Shown here one piece after another: positions 45,811 to 55,041 of a DNA stretch of 64,000 nt. Origin of the DNA: Aeribacillus composti (lineage in GTDB: Bacteria > Bacillota > Bacilli > Bacillales > Aeribacillaceae); contig NZ_VISS01000019.1 in the NCBI RefSeq assembly GCF_007827555.1, positions 1 through 64,000 on the forward strand, in the 5' to 3' direction. The notes under the pieces are model-generated. The model did not search any database. It was not told where the DNA came from and saw nothing but the letters and a program-made list of their open reading frames with translations. Position 1 is the stretch's first letter, and every line of letters begins with the position of its first letter. The position numbers and the translations under genes were made by a program.

Positions 45811-46063
45811 ATGAAACAACTATTCTGCTAAAGAAATTTGAGGCGTTGTTCCATAAAAGGAAAACATTCAATGTTATTGATGTTCATGAACTAGAAGAAG
45901 TCGATTTAGGAAAATTTCTAGTTCCATAAATATTACGCCCTGACTGTTTAAGTTTCTAAGAATGAACTAGATACAGAAAAAGAAAATACTCTCGCCTGCT
46001 GTCTGAAGGAAAAAGCAGACGAGCCGAAAACTATCGGAAAGTTGCGGAAATTAATGCATAAAT
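45811..46063 (+). pseudogene. Decayed rhodanese gene
   Basis: ATG at 45811 opens MKQLF, then a frame change gives LKKFEALFHKRKTFNVIDVH ending in VDLGKFLVP, the start of a YqhL/YtwF-type rhodanese. A second frame gives NELDTEKENTLACC ending in KLRKLMHK, which lines up with HELSKDKEVIVICQ and its downstream helix in the neighbouring rhodanese. At least two frame changes separate the parts, and the catalytic loop is degraded. No intact product is possible. Confidence 0.6.
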
Positions 46064-46107
46064 AAGAAGATCCTGTAGAATAGTTCCCATTTAAGGAGGA
46101 GAAAGTC

Positions 46108-46668
46108 ATGATTCAAGTAGATATGACAATAGACGCTAAAGGGTTGTCTTGTCCGATGCCGATTGTCAAAGCGAAAAAAGCGATTCATAAGTTGCAGCCT
46201 GGACAAGTACTGGAGGTACAAGCAACAGACAAAGGATCGAAAGCGGATATGAAAGCATGGGCAGAAAGAACTGGACATCACTATCTCGGTACAATTGAAG
46301 AAGAAGGGATATTAAAGCACTATATTCGTAGAGCAAGTGAGAGCGAGGCAAAGAATGAAGCGAAATTCCCCCATGTTATTCGCAATGAAGAATTAGCAGA
46401 CAAAATAAATGATCCGTCAATTATCATTTTAGATGTCCGTGAACCGGCAGAGTTTGCATTTGGGCATATTCCTGGTGCCGTGTCAATTCCTCTTGGAGAA
46501 TTGGAGGAACGGATCAAGGAACTCCCGCAAGATAAGACCATTTATGTCGTCTGCCGCACGGGAACGCGCAGTAGTTTGGCAGCCCAGAAATTAGCAGAAA
46601 AAGGGTTTTCAAACGTATGGAATATTGTCCCCGGTATGTCAGAATGGAATGGATCGCTTGAACAATGA
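46108..46668 (+). CDS. yrkF: TusA-rhodanese fusion (YrkF-like)
   Basis: This 186-residue protein has two domains. Residues 5-75 are TusA with GLSCPMP (Cys15), and residues 85-183 are a rhodanese with LDVREPAEFAFGHIPGA and catalytic Cys149 in VVCRTGTRS. It matches the B. subtilis YrkF architecture. The fusion lets sulfur pass from rhodanese to TusA within one chain. AAGGAGGAG precedes the ATG. It lies downstream of a rhodanese pseudogene. Confidence 0.9.
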   Translation: MIQVDMTIDAKGLSCPMPIVKAKKAIHKLQPGQVLEVQATDKGSKADMKAWAERTGHHYLGTIEEEGILKHYIRRASESEAKNEAKFPHVIRNEELADKINDPSIIILDVREPAEFAFGHIPGAVSIPLGELEERIKELPQDKTIYVVCRTGTRSSLAAQKLAEKGFSNVWNIVPGMSEWNGSLEQ

Positions 46669-47007
46669 TTGAACAGTTGGTTATCAATATACAAATATAT
46701 GATAAAGGTACAAAAAATCTTTAAACAACAAAAAAACATTTTTATAGTATACATGCGAACTATTTTGCAATTGGAAAATGAAAGGCGAAATTTCTCAATA
46801 TTGAATTGTTCCTTATTGTGAATTAATCGATGGTTCATTGCATTGGGACGAAAATTCATTTATCGCCTTGGGCATCAAGCAATAGGCATACGATGATGAA
46901 AAAGAAGAACATGATCGGTCATTTTCGAATTAAAAAGGATAATTCACTTACTAGCGGGGTGCATATACGCACCCCGATTTTAACAACATCAAAGGAGTAG
47001 TATATCA
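46669..47007. other. Spacer with hairpin before the TauE-like gene
   Basis: No gene seen. A perfect stem, CGGGGTGC (46955-46962) with GCACCCCG (46969-46976), lies just upstream of the next gene and is followed by ATTTT. It may be a terminator of the yrkF unit or a leader element of the next gene. Confidence 0.55.
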
Positions 47008-47790
47008 ATGGAAATAACGTTCAATTTTATTATCGTAATGTTTCTTATTGGCTTTATCGGTTCCTTCCTTTCCGGTATGGTTGGGATTGGCGGTTCCATT
47101 ATTAAATATCCGATGCTTCTTTACCTGCCCCCGCTTTTTGGGCTTGCCGAGTTCAGCGCCCATGAAGTATCGGGAATTAGTGCCGTCCAAGTATTTTTTA
47201 CGACGATTGGCGGTGTTTTAGTCTATCGGAAAGGTGGATACTTAAATAAGTCGTTAATTTTTTATATGGGGAGCAGTATTTTAATTGGAAGTTTCATTGG
47301 CGGATACGTTTCTAGGATGATGAGTGAAGGAAGCATTAATCTTGTATACGGCATTTTAGCAGCATTTGCTGTTTTGATGATGTTCGTGCCAAATAAAGGG
47401 ATTGATGATATTCCATTGGGCATGGTGAGCTTCAATAAATGGCTGGCAGCTTCGCTTTCATTTTTGATCGGAATTGGATCAGGAATCGTCGGAGCGGCAG
47501 GAGCTTTTCTATTAGTGCCGATTATGCTTTCTGTTCTAAAAATTCCAACGAAAATGACGATTGCCTCCTCATTAGCGATCACGTTTATTTCCTCAATCGG
47601 ATCGACATTTGCAAAAATCACAACGGGCCAAGTTGAATTCATTCCTGCAATAATTATGGTCATTGCAAGTTTGATTGCATCTCCTTTAGGTGCAAAAGCA
47701 GGACAAAAAATGAGCACAAAAGTACTCCGCGTAATTTTAGCTGTCTTAATTTTAGCGACGGCAGCGAAAATTTGGATCGATATTTTTTAA
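47008..47790 (+). CDS. yrkJ: TauE/SafE sulfite exporter family protein (YrkJ-like)
   Basis: This 260-residue protein has about eight membrane segments and the TauE signature [20 protein letters not shown] near the N-terminus, repeated as [19 protein letters not shown] in the second half. The family exports sulfite and related anions, which suits a cluster that produces sulfite by persulfide oxidation. AAAGGAGTAG precedes the ATG. The gene closes the cluster, as in the B. subtilis yrk region. Confidence 0.85.
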   Translation: MEITFNFIIVMFLIGFIGSFLSGMVGIGGSIIKYPMLLYLPPLFGLAEFSAHEVSGISAVQVFFTTIGGVLVYRKGGYLNKSLIFYMGSSILIGSFIGGYVSRMMSEGSINLVYGILAAFAVLMMFVPNKGIDDIPLGMVSFNKWLAASLSFLIGIGSGIVGAAGAFLLVPIMLSVLKIPTKMTIASSLAITFISSIGSTFAKITTGQVEFIPAIIMVIASLIASPLGAKAGQKMSTKVLRVILAVLILATAAKIWIDIF

Positions 47791-48585
47791 GCCGTCAGTG
47801 AAAAAACTTTCATGTGTGATTCGAAAAAACGAATCAAGATGTATAATAATTATGGCGTATCATTTATTGGTTTTAAAGTTAGGAAAACAAAGAGAGAATA
47901 TTTGGAGCTCTTACTTGGATGATAAGGATGCTATAGTGATCAAGTGTATGATGAAAACAAACATGAACTATATGCAATGATTCGCCTGATTATGCAATGG
48001 TGTTCAGCGAGCTTTCACCACAATCTAAAAACCATTTCGCTCTGCAAGTGTGTCTGAAAAGGATTTTGTCCGCATTCAATATAGCTGTCTTTCGCTTATA
48101 GAAGGAACAATGAATTTGTTTTTACGATCATCCGGATCAAAGATTCAACAGTTCATCTTTGATTGGCTGCTCTGAAAACATGTTTATAAGGTTGTGTTTG
48201 AACATGAAGCGCTGAGGAGGCTGATTGACTGTTCAAGAATCAAGTTGATTATAATTGTATGTAATTTTATTATCAGGGCTTTACAGAAAATAAAACAGTT
48301 TATTGTTAAAAGACTTGGATTTTGCTTTTATGGTTGGGCTTCGTGTATTATTGAATTAATAATAAAATTATTACGTTTTAGGGGCTAATGATCACTGCCA
48401 CGCTGTCAACAATCAGAGCTAGTCGTCAAGGTATTGTAGATTTGTTGGTTATATGCTAATCTATCCATGCAAGAGTGATCAACCTCCGTTATAGGATTGT
48501 CGTTGTTTGTGTTTTTATTGTCTGTTAATGCAAATTTTATTCCGCTGTTGTTTTGAAATATAAGTATTGTCAATTGGAGGTAGCA
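47791..48585. pseudogene. Gene-poor region with probable decayed regulator fragments
   Basis: Fragments such as YDENKHELYAMIRLIMQWCS (from 47946) and, in another frame, SEKDFVRIQYSCLSLIEGTM (around 48050) read like helical segments of a transcription regulator ligand domain. Stops and frame changes intervene. It is possibly a decayed TetR-type gene. The identity is tentative, and nothing else was recognised. Confidence 0.3.
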
Positions 48586-48888
48586 ATGGAACTTTTAGAA
48601 GTGTTTAAAGCCTTGTCAAATGAAACGAGGCTGCAAATCGTACAATGGCTCAAGAATCCGGAAGCTCACTTTCCCAAACCGCAGCACGGTGATATACACG
48701 AAGATGGAGTATGTGTGAGCGATATCCATAAAAAAGTTGGACTGTCACAATCTACTGTATCCCATTATTTATCGATGCTGCAAAATGCCGGATTAATAAA
48801 GGCAAAACGTGTTGGGCAATGGACTTATTATAAAAGGGATGAAGAGAACATCAAAAAATTGAATGAATTATTATCAAGGGATTTATAG
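48586..48888 (+). CDS. ArsR-family repressor
   Basis: This 100-residue winged-helix protein has recognition helix VGLSQSTVSHYLSMLQNAG and wing RVGQWTYYKRDEE. A Cys (DGVCVSDI) precedes the DNA-binding helices. The classical ELCVCDL metal site is not present, so it may sense something other than arsenic. ATG 48586 follows TTGGAGGTAG. Its target is unknown; the next gene downstream is an aldehyde dehydrogenase about 470 bases away. Confidence 0.85.
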   Translation: MELLEVFKALSNETRLQIVQWLKNPEAHFPKPQHGDIHEDGVCVSDIHKKVGLSQSTVSHYLSMLQNAGLIKAKRVGQWTYYKRDEENIKKLNELLSRDL

Positions 48889-49360
48889 GCCTATTTTTTT
48901 TAATTGTTGCTTTTGGCTTGAATCCCTTTTTATTTTGTTTTATTATATTTATAGATTCAGATATCGAGAATTATCGATTTATTATTATTTATATCGATGA
49001 TTCTAGATATTTAAATAAATAAAAAATATACTTCTACAAATTTTCGGGTTTTATGAAACCGCTTTTTTTGTAATCGTTATCAATTTTTGGGCGGTTGAAA
49101 TGCTTCTTCTTTGTCAAAAAGCGAAAGTATTGGAAGAAGGAGTTTTGCATATTGGTGACGACATCAGATTAGATCGTCGTTCGATAAAGTGGTCATGACA
49201 AGAATCAGTGATGTCAAACTGCTAGCATTTGAGGAGGTGAGGGCAGAAACACAAAAAATGATGCTTGTTCAAGCGAACAAAATTGAAATAGTGTCATTTG
49301 AGATCATGACAATATGAATCTGCTAGTTAAATGAAAACTATGAAAGGGAGCGAAGCAAAG
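48889..49360. other. Intergenic region with large AT-rich hairpin
   Basis: No gene seen. An inverted repeat of two 18-base arms (48961-48978 and 48993-49010, 16 of 18 pairs, built on ATCGAT and ATATC) could form a cruciform or hairpin between the ArsR and dehydrogenase genes. It may be a terminator, though no T-tract follows, or a protein-binding site. Confidence 0.5.
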
Positions 49361-50758
49361 ATGTTGCGAGATATTGATTTACAATCTATCCAAGAAGTAA
49401 GAAATTACCTTGAGGAAGCGAAAACAGCTCAAAAAATAATGGCAAAGATGACTCAGAGCGAGATTGATCATATTGTTGAAAGCATGGTTAAAGCGGCAAG
49501 GGAAGAAGCTGAGCGATTAGCTGCTATGGCAGTAGAAGAGACTGGCTTCGGGAATGTTCCTGATAAAACAGTAAAAAATCTGTTCGCAGCGAATGATGTT
49601 TACAATTCTATCAAGGATGTGAAAACAGTCGGGATTATTCGTCGCGATGAAGAAAACCGCGTATGGGAAGTTGCTCAACCTGTAGGGATCGTTGCAGGAA
49701 TTGTTCCATCTACAAATCCTACCTCAACAGTCATTTTTAAATCATTGATCGCAGTTAAAGCAGGAAATGCGATTATTTTCAGCCCTCACCCAGCTGCTGC
49801 AAAATGTACAACGGAAGCGGCAAGAATTATGCAAGAAGCAGCAGAGCGTGCCGGAGCACCAAAAGGTTTGATTTTGTGCATTACCCAACCAACATTGGCA
49901 GCAACAAACGAGCTGATGAAGCATAAATTAACTGATGTCATCCTTGCCACAGGCGGTCCTGGATTGGTAAGAGCTGCTTACAGCTCCGGAAAACCAGCAT
50001 ACGGAGTAGGTCCTGGAAACGTACCTGTATACATTCATGAAAGTGCCAATATCGAAAAAGCTGTTGAACTTATTATTGAAAGCAAAACTTTTGACTACGG
50101 AACAATTTGTGCTTCTGAACAAGCTCTTTTAGTGGATGAGTCGATTAAAGAGAAAGTTGTTGCAGAGATGACAAAACAAGGCGCTTATTTCTTGAATGAA
50201 GAAGAAAAACGAAAAGTAGAATCCATCATTCTCGTAAACGGTGGACTGAATGCAAAAATTGTAGGAAAGTCACCTCAAGTGATTGGTGAAATGGCAGGTA
50301 TTGAAGTTCCGTCCGAGGCGAAAGTGATCGTTGCAGAAGAAACAGGAGTTGGGAAAGAATATCCATTCTCAATTGAAAAACTATCTCCAACTCTAGCATT
50401 TTATACAGTGAAAGATATGCAAGCAGCAAGCGAGCTTGCCCAAAAACTTCTTGATGCAGGCGGACTTGGTCACACAGTCGGAATTCACGCTGAAGACGAA
50501 AAAGTAATCGAAGCTTACACAATCGATAAACCAGCAGGACGTATCATTGTAAATGCCGGTACAACATTTGGCGCTATTGGCGCTACAGTGAACGTAAAAC
50601 CGTCCTTGACTCTTGGCTGCGGTGCTATTGGCAACAACGTTACATCTGACAATGTTACAGTCAATCACTTGTTTAACATTAAACGTGTTGCATTTGGAGT
50701 CCGCCAAATGCCAAAAAAAGAGGAAAGTGCACAAAATGAACCTGCATTAACGAAATAA
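49361..50758 (+). CDS. Acylating aldehyde dehydrogenase (EutE/SauS-like)
   Basis: This 465-residue protein belongs to the CoA-acylating aldehyde dehydrogenase family. It has the N-terminal cofactor region VGIVAGIVPSTNPTSTVIFK and the active-site Cys in FDYGTICASEQALLV (near residue 250), and ends in GCGAIGNNVTSDNVTVNH. These are hallmarks of acetaldehyde dehydrogenase (EutE/AdhE half) and of sulfoacetaldehyde dehydrogenase. Acetaldehyde and sulfoacetaldehyde cannot be told apart from sequence here. ATG 49361 follows AAAGGGAGCG. It stands alone, without a partner alcohol dehydrogenase. Confidence 0.8.
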   Translation: MLRDIDLQSIQEVRNYLEEAKTAQKIMAKMTQSEIDHIVESMVKAAREEAERLAAMAVEETGFGNVPDKTVKNLFAANDVYNSIKDVKTVGIIRRDEENRVWEVAQPVGIVAGIVPSTNPTSTVIFKSLIAVKAGNAIIFSPHPAAAKCTTEAARIMQEAAERAGAPKGLILCITQPTLAATNELMKHKLTDVILATGGPGLVRAAYSSGKPAYGVGPGNVPVYIHESANIEKAVELIIESKTFDYGTICASEQALLVDESIKEKVVAEMTKQGAYFLNEEEKRKVESIILVNGGLNAKIVGKSPQVIGEMAGIEVPSEAKVIVAEETGVGKEYPFSIEKLSPTLAFYTVKDMQAASELAQKLLDAGGLGHTVGIHAEDEKVIEAYTIDKPAGRIIVNAGTTFGAIGATVNVKPSLTLGCGAIGNNVTSDNVTVNHLFNIKRVAFGVRQMPKKEESAQNEPALTK

Positions 50759-50797
50759 CTTGACTGTCCATAAAAACTCTTTTGATAGATTAAAAGA

Positions 50798-50831
50798 CTG
50801 TATCAAACATCTGCCATGTTCTTTGATACAG
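50798..50831 (+). terminator. First hairpin after the dehydrogenase gene
   Basis: CTGTATCAAA (50798-50807) pairs perfectly with TTTGATACAG (50822-50831). The following sequence is not T-rich. Confidence 0.5.
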
Positions 50832-50918
50832 CTAAAATAATAAATTCGACACTCCGGAAGTGATAATGCGTTTACCCCCCTAAAAAAATTTCGTTGTAAG
50901 GACGATATTCAGTACAAA

Positions 50919-50958
50919 AATCCATGCAGGAGCATCTTTTCCTGCATGGATTTATTAT
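50919..50958. terminator. Second, stronger terminator hairpin
   Basis: AATCCATGCAGGA and TCCTGCATGGATT form a perfect 13-bp stem with A-rich upstream and TTATTATTA downstream, so it can serve converging transcripts from both sides. Confidence 0.75.
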
Positions 50959-51070
50959 TACACACATCAACTAGTAAGCTCGTGCAGTTCACTGGATCTA
51001 TTTTAAAAAGTTTATTGTTAATTTAGAAATCGTAAAGTGGTAGCGGGAAAACTTCCAAAACAACACTAGA

Positions 51071-51883
51071 TTATTGTTTGCGCTGCAAAAATAAAAAGCC
51101 AATCATTGCCATTAAAAGCATTTTATGATGTTTCGACAAGTTGTCAGAGAGCTCAACGATATCATTGTACACATCACGAAAAATATTCGTATATTCATGA
51201 GGAAAATATCCATTGTAAAAACGGGCCCACTGCCGACCTTCAGAATCAGTTAACGTAAAATCGCCAGAAAAGGCTTTAACCTTAACATGGAGAATCAGCT
51301 TATCATCAGCATCTCTCAGCTCACCTTTTATGTTGACTAGACTTTTCCAATCCTCTTGTACATACTCTCCCAGTTTTCGGCCATGTACATCCTTCACAGT
51401 TACAATCGACTTTTTCATTCCTTTTCTCTTAAAGGTAAACAGCACATTTCCTTTATTCGAAAAAACACCATATGTAATCGGAAGCGTCATGATCAATGAA
51501 TCACGAAGCAGCAGGCTCATTGGGTAAAAAATAAAAGGAATACGGATTGGCTTAATCGTTCCAACAAAATGGCCGCTTTTTTCAAACAGTAGGAGACGAG
51601 GAAAAAAACCAAGATCTTTTTTTAAAACTAGATGATCCAACTCAAGGAGGGAAGCTTTTGACTCATGAATTTGAATATCTTTCACCTTGTTATATTTCAT
51701 CTGGTTTGAAACTCCGGTAAAAAACAAAAAAAGACCGACAATACCTATTGAAGAAAGATTTAACCAATTTTGTAAAGAATCTGGTCGATCGATGAAAAAA
51801 ACAGAAATACCAATGAGCATAACTATAGAAGATAGAGCAAATGCTGCTTTCATTCTCCGTTTATACATAGTAGCAATCATCAA
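51071..51883 (-). CDS. Hypothetical membrane protein with two TM segments
   Basis: This 270-residue protein has two close N-terminal membrane segments (residues 12-31 and 42-60) and a large cytoplasmic part rich in beta-like strands (VLFTFKRKGMKKSIVTVKD, GDFTLTDSEGRQWARFY). A hydrophobic patch lies at the very end (MLLMAMIGFLFL). The beta-rich part vaguely recalls LURP-one/tubby-like folds, but this is not certain. No neighbours suggest a function. Confidence 0.6.
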   Translation of the reverse strand: MMIATMYKRRMKAAFALSSIVMLIGISVFFIDRPDSLQNWLNLSSIGIVGLFLFFTGVSNQMKYNKVKDIQIHESKASLLELDHLVLKKDLGFFPRLLLFEKSGHFVGTIKPIRIPFIFYPMSLLLRDSLIMTLPITYGVFSNKGNVLFTFKRKGMKKSIVTVKDVHGRKLGEYVQEDWKSLVNIKGELRDADDKLILHVKVKAFSGDFTLTDSEGRQWARFYNGYFPHEYTNIFRDVYNDIVELSDNLSKHHKMLLMAMIGFLFLQRKQ

Positions 51884-52259
51884 ATCAACTCCAGTGAAAC
51901 ATAGGGAAGTCTTTCTACCTCATCAACTATCAGTTTAGATTAGTAGTTTATTGTATTCAATATTTTTTACATCCTTTTAGTAAAAAAAATGGAGAAGACA
52001 TCAAGATGAGGCGGCTTTGAATGTGCTCGTGCTCACCAGCCATAGCAATCCTAAGTTATTCATTAGCACAATATGCCAAATAGAGAACTGTATGATTGGG
52101 CACGTTTTTTTATTTATTTTCAAAGGTCAGAATAAAAGTTTAAATACAGGTTCTTTGAATAAAATGGGGAAAAATTTTTGCTTTTTGTATGGTATTTCCA
52201 GGAAATAGCACAGGGTTAAAAAAAGAAGTGAGGTTATCACTTTTTGAGGTGGTTGTAGG

Positions 52260-52700
52260 TTACATAATTTTTTTTCGTAACGTACGGATGGAAACGTCAT
52301 GTTCGCCAATAATTTCGTAAACAGATTTGAAGCTTTCTTGGAGGTTTTTCATTTCTTTGTTTGTTTCCATTACAGCTTGTTTAATTGATTTTTGTTCCTG
52401 TTCAATCCGATTCAATCGCTCTTCAACATAATTTAAGCGTGTTTCTACTTGATCTAATCGCTCTCCTACTCGATCCAACCGATTTTCGACCCGATTCAAT
52501 CGCTCTTCAACATGATTTAAGCGTGTTTCTACTTGATCTAATCTCTCTTCTACTCGATCCAACCGATTTTCGACCCGATTTAATCGATCATCCACCTGGT
52601 CCAATCGCGTCCCGATATAATCTAGTCGATCATGCACATTTTTAAGATCATTGTCAATAGACATCACTTTTTCTAAAATTAAGTCGAGTTTTTGTTCCAT
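52260..52700 (-). CDS. Coiled-coil protein with internal 28-residue duplication
   Basis: This 146-residue protein is almost entirely heptad repeats (RLDQVETRLNHVEERLNRVE). A 28-residue block is tandemly duplicated (84-bp unit, period visible from 52441 to 52525), which extends the coil. The ends (MEQKLDLILEKVMSIDNDLK and IRTLRKKIM) are not repeated. AAAAGGAGTC precedes the start. It is likely a cytoplasmic structural or adaptor coiled coil. Similar proteins are annotated as hypothetical in many bacilli. Confidence 0.7.
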   Translation of the reverse strand: MEQKLDLILEKVMSIDNDLKNVHDRLDYIGTRLDQVDDRLNRVENRLDRVEERLDQVETRLNHVEERLNRVENRLDRVGERLDQVETRLNYVEERLNRIEQEQKSIKQAVMETNKEMKNLQESFKSVYEIIGEHDVSIRTLRKKIM

Positions 52701-53316
52701 TTTTTGACTCCTTTTAAAAATCTCCTTTCCTCAATTTTATTCGAATGAAATGGTTCTGACAAGTACGGATTGGGTGCCTTGAATTGATTAAATGCAGTAT
52801 CAAAAATGCCCGAGCATTAATAAAACATTTACATCTGAAAGACTATGTGACGATAAAGGGATTCATACTCAAACAAGTCGGTGGAATATGTTGAAGATTA
52901 TGTTTTCGCTTTATCATTTCATTGTGTGTTCGAAATATTAAAGAATAAGATAATTGAGAATTAAGGTATTTTTATGTAGAACAATACAGAAGGATTAAAT
53001 AGGCATAAAATTGCTTTTCAAAATCAGGAATCTAAATTTTTCATCATCATCGAAATAAACCCTTTGTGTTGGTTGATTTTTATTGTTCAAATTGTTCAAG
53101 CCAATTAAATATTCGTCTTCATGCTGTTTTACAAGTCTTATTTTAATACAAAAGAAAATAATCAAATGCTAAAGTATAGAAAAAATCAATAGGTGATCCG
53201 AGCTCTATAATTAAGATTTTGTTGAAATGCTGTCTATTTTGACAGAAGTAGGTTTTGTGAATATAGATAGCGATAAAAGCTAGAATTGTTAAAATAGTTA
53301 CTGCGAAAGCAGTTTT
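52701..53316. other. AT-rich gap, nothing recognised
   Basis: About 600 bases without a supported gene, between the coiled-coil gene and the amidase-locus remnants. Confidence 0.4.
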
Positions 53317-53827
53317 TTATCCTACGAACCCCCATTGGTTAATGAGAAGAAGAAAGGGGGGAAGTTGCTGTAATCCATGCTTGAATAAACGCGACCCACC
53401 CAGTAAAGATAGCAATGTTCTTTTTTTGTGCAAGCAGCAAGTAAAATAATGTCCATAGAAAGGACCACATAAGCCAAATAATACCGAATTTTATATCTTG
53501 CAGTTTAATAAAGTTTATATAGCTGTATCCTAAAGCAAGAATTGCTACCCATAGAGAGTACCAACCTAAACCTGAAGAGTTAAAGTTTTTTAGATTCGAA
53601 ATTCCTACATATAAATAAGTTAAACCAAAAAGAAAAATGCCGGATGCGTTTAAGATCATCCATGAATCTCCTGTAGATGTAAAAATGAGATAAAATGGTG
53701 TAATAACTTGCATCGATCCAATAAATAAGTTAAACTATCTCGTACTTTTTTCATCGACTTTTCCCAATAGCATTAAACCATTGATAAATAATACTGCACC
53801 AACAAACATTAGACCGACTTTATCCAT
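53317..53827 (-). pseudogene. amiS: Broken AmiS/UreI-family amide channel gene
   Basis: Reading from ATG 53827 on the minus strand gives MDKVGLMFVGAVLFINGLML, the AmiS/UreI start. A TAG at 53735-53737 (codon 31) interrupts it, and the same frame resumes as FNLFIGSMQVITPFYLIF and LTYLYVGISNL, both AmiS/UreI signatures. Near the C-terminus, at the six-base C-run (53356-53361), a frame change is needed. The alternative frame gives PPFLLLINQWGFVG and a stop at 53317, restoring the expected length of about 170 residues. In P. aeruginosa AmiS is the amide transporter of the ami operon. Two independent lesions mean no functional product. Confidence 0.85.
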
Positions 53828-53856
53828 GCTCTTCCCCCTAAACAGTGAAATAATTA

Positions 53857-54974
53857 TCACTTGTCTTGTGCTGTTTCAAAGAGGATGAGATTGCCGTCCT
53901 TAATTTTTGCAATAAATTTAGTTGGGTGATCTTGATGTAATCTCTTGCTGATTTTTGCAGCTAAAGGAACTTCTATATTTTTTCGAATAGCGCGTTTTAA
54001 AAATCTCGCGCCATATCGCTGGTCAAATCCTTTTTTAATCAAAAATTTACGAGCAGATTCATCGAGCTGAAGTGTGCAGTTGTATTTTTTTATCCTTCGG
54101 TTAATAGCTTGAATGTTGAGATCAAGAATATGTTCCAGCGCATCTTGTTTTAGCCACTGAAAGACAAAAATATCATCGAATCTGTTGATAAACTCAGGAC
54201 TAAATCGTTTTTCTAATTGGGAAAAAACTATAGAGCGGAGAAAATCTTGTTCTGTTTTTCCAAAATTGGAAGGGCTTAAAAACCAAAGCAGTTTACGTAA
54301 TCTATATTTTAAACTTTTATTTGCATAACTAATAATTTCTTTTGCCCCAATATTGCTTGTCATAAAGATCATGGCATTACGAAAATGAATAACCTTCTCT
54401 CCAGATGTCATGACTAGTATGCCGTTATCCATTACATTAAGCAGGGAATAAATCACTTGGTCATTTGCTTTCTCCAGTTCGTCAAAAAGAACAATTCCAG
54501 GTTTACTGTAGGATCCTTCAATTTTTTCCTTTTGAAATAAGGAGTTCCCCTCTTTGCTTCCTACATATCCTGGAGGTGCACCGGTTAGTGCCGCAGCATA
54601 GTGTTCCTGGGTTAGTGTATTCATGTCAATACGGCAAAAAGCCTCCGCATTTCCGTAAATAGCTTCACTAAGTACGCGAACGATTTCTGTTTTTCCAACC
54701 CTGTAGGCCCAAGAAGTAAGGCTACATACAAAGGGCGGTTTTCTTCTGTAATATCCGTCCAAATTATATTTAACATTTCTTCTATACCTTCTAACACTTC
54801 ATCTTGTCCCCAAATTTTTGAACGTATGTGTTGAATTACTTCGTTGACTTCAAAACGAAATCGGGTCACTAAGGGAGAAGAAGAATTAAAAGTTTCTGAA
54901 TGGTTATCAGATGATATAGAATTTTGCTGGCGATTCTCATTTAAATCCTTTAATTTAGATGTTATAAATGTCAT
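53857..54974 (-). pseudogene. amiB: Frameshifted AmiB-like AAA+ chaperone gene
   Basis: Two overlapping frames together encode one ClpA/B-like AAA+ protein of about 372 residues, the length of P. aeruginosa AmiB. The N-terminal part (from ATG 54974) runs to LYVALLLGPTG and then loses frame. The second frame resumes VGKTEIVRVLSEA, so the break lies at 54697-54702, inside Walker A GPTGVGKTE. Downstream are GAPPGYVG (pore loop), VLFDELEKA (Walker B), MTSNIGAKE (sensor 1) and the arginine/sensor region RYGARFLKRAI. One missing base, or a sequencing error, would explain it. Confidence 0.85.
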
Positions 54975-55041
54975 AGCATCATCTCCTGATTAGCGATCAG
55001 GAGGTCAAGTCCTAGAACCTGACCTCTTCTTCTTATCAAGA

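Noticed and set aside
47262-47717. 151-codon minus-strand frame inside the TauE-like gene
   Set aside because: Antisense shadow of a membrane protein; no start signal.
52415-52582. Possible CRISPR-like or tandem repeat array
   Set aside because: The 84-bp repeats are coding (28 residues of coiled coil) and have no unique spacers.
52385-52645. 86-codon repetitive frame opposite the coiled-coil gene
   Set aside because: Its repeats are only the complement of the heptad-coding strand.
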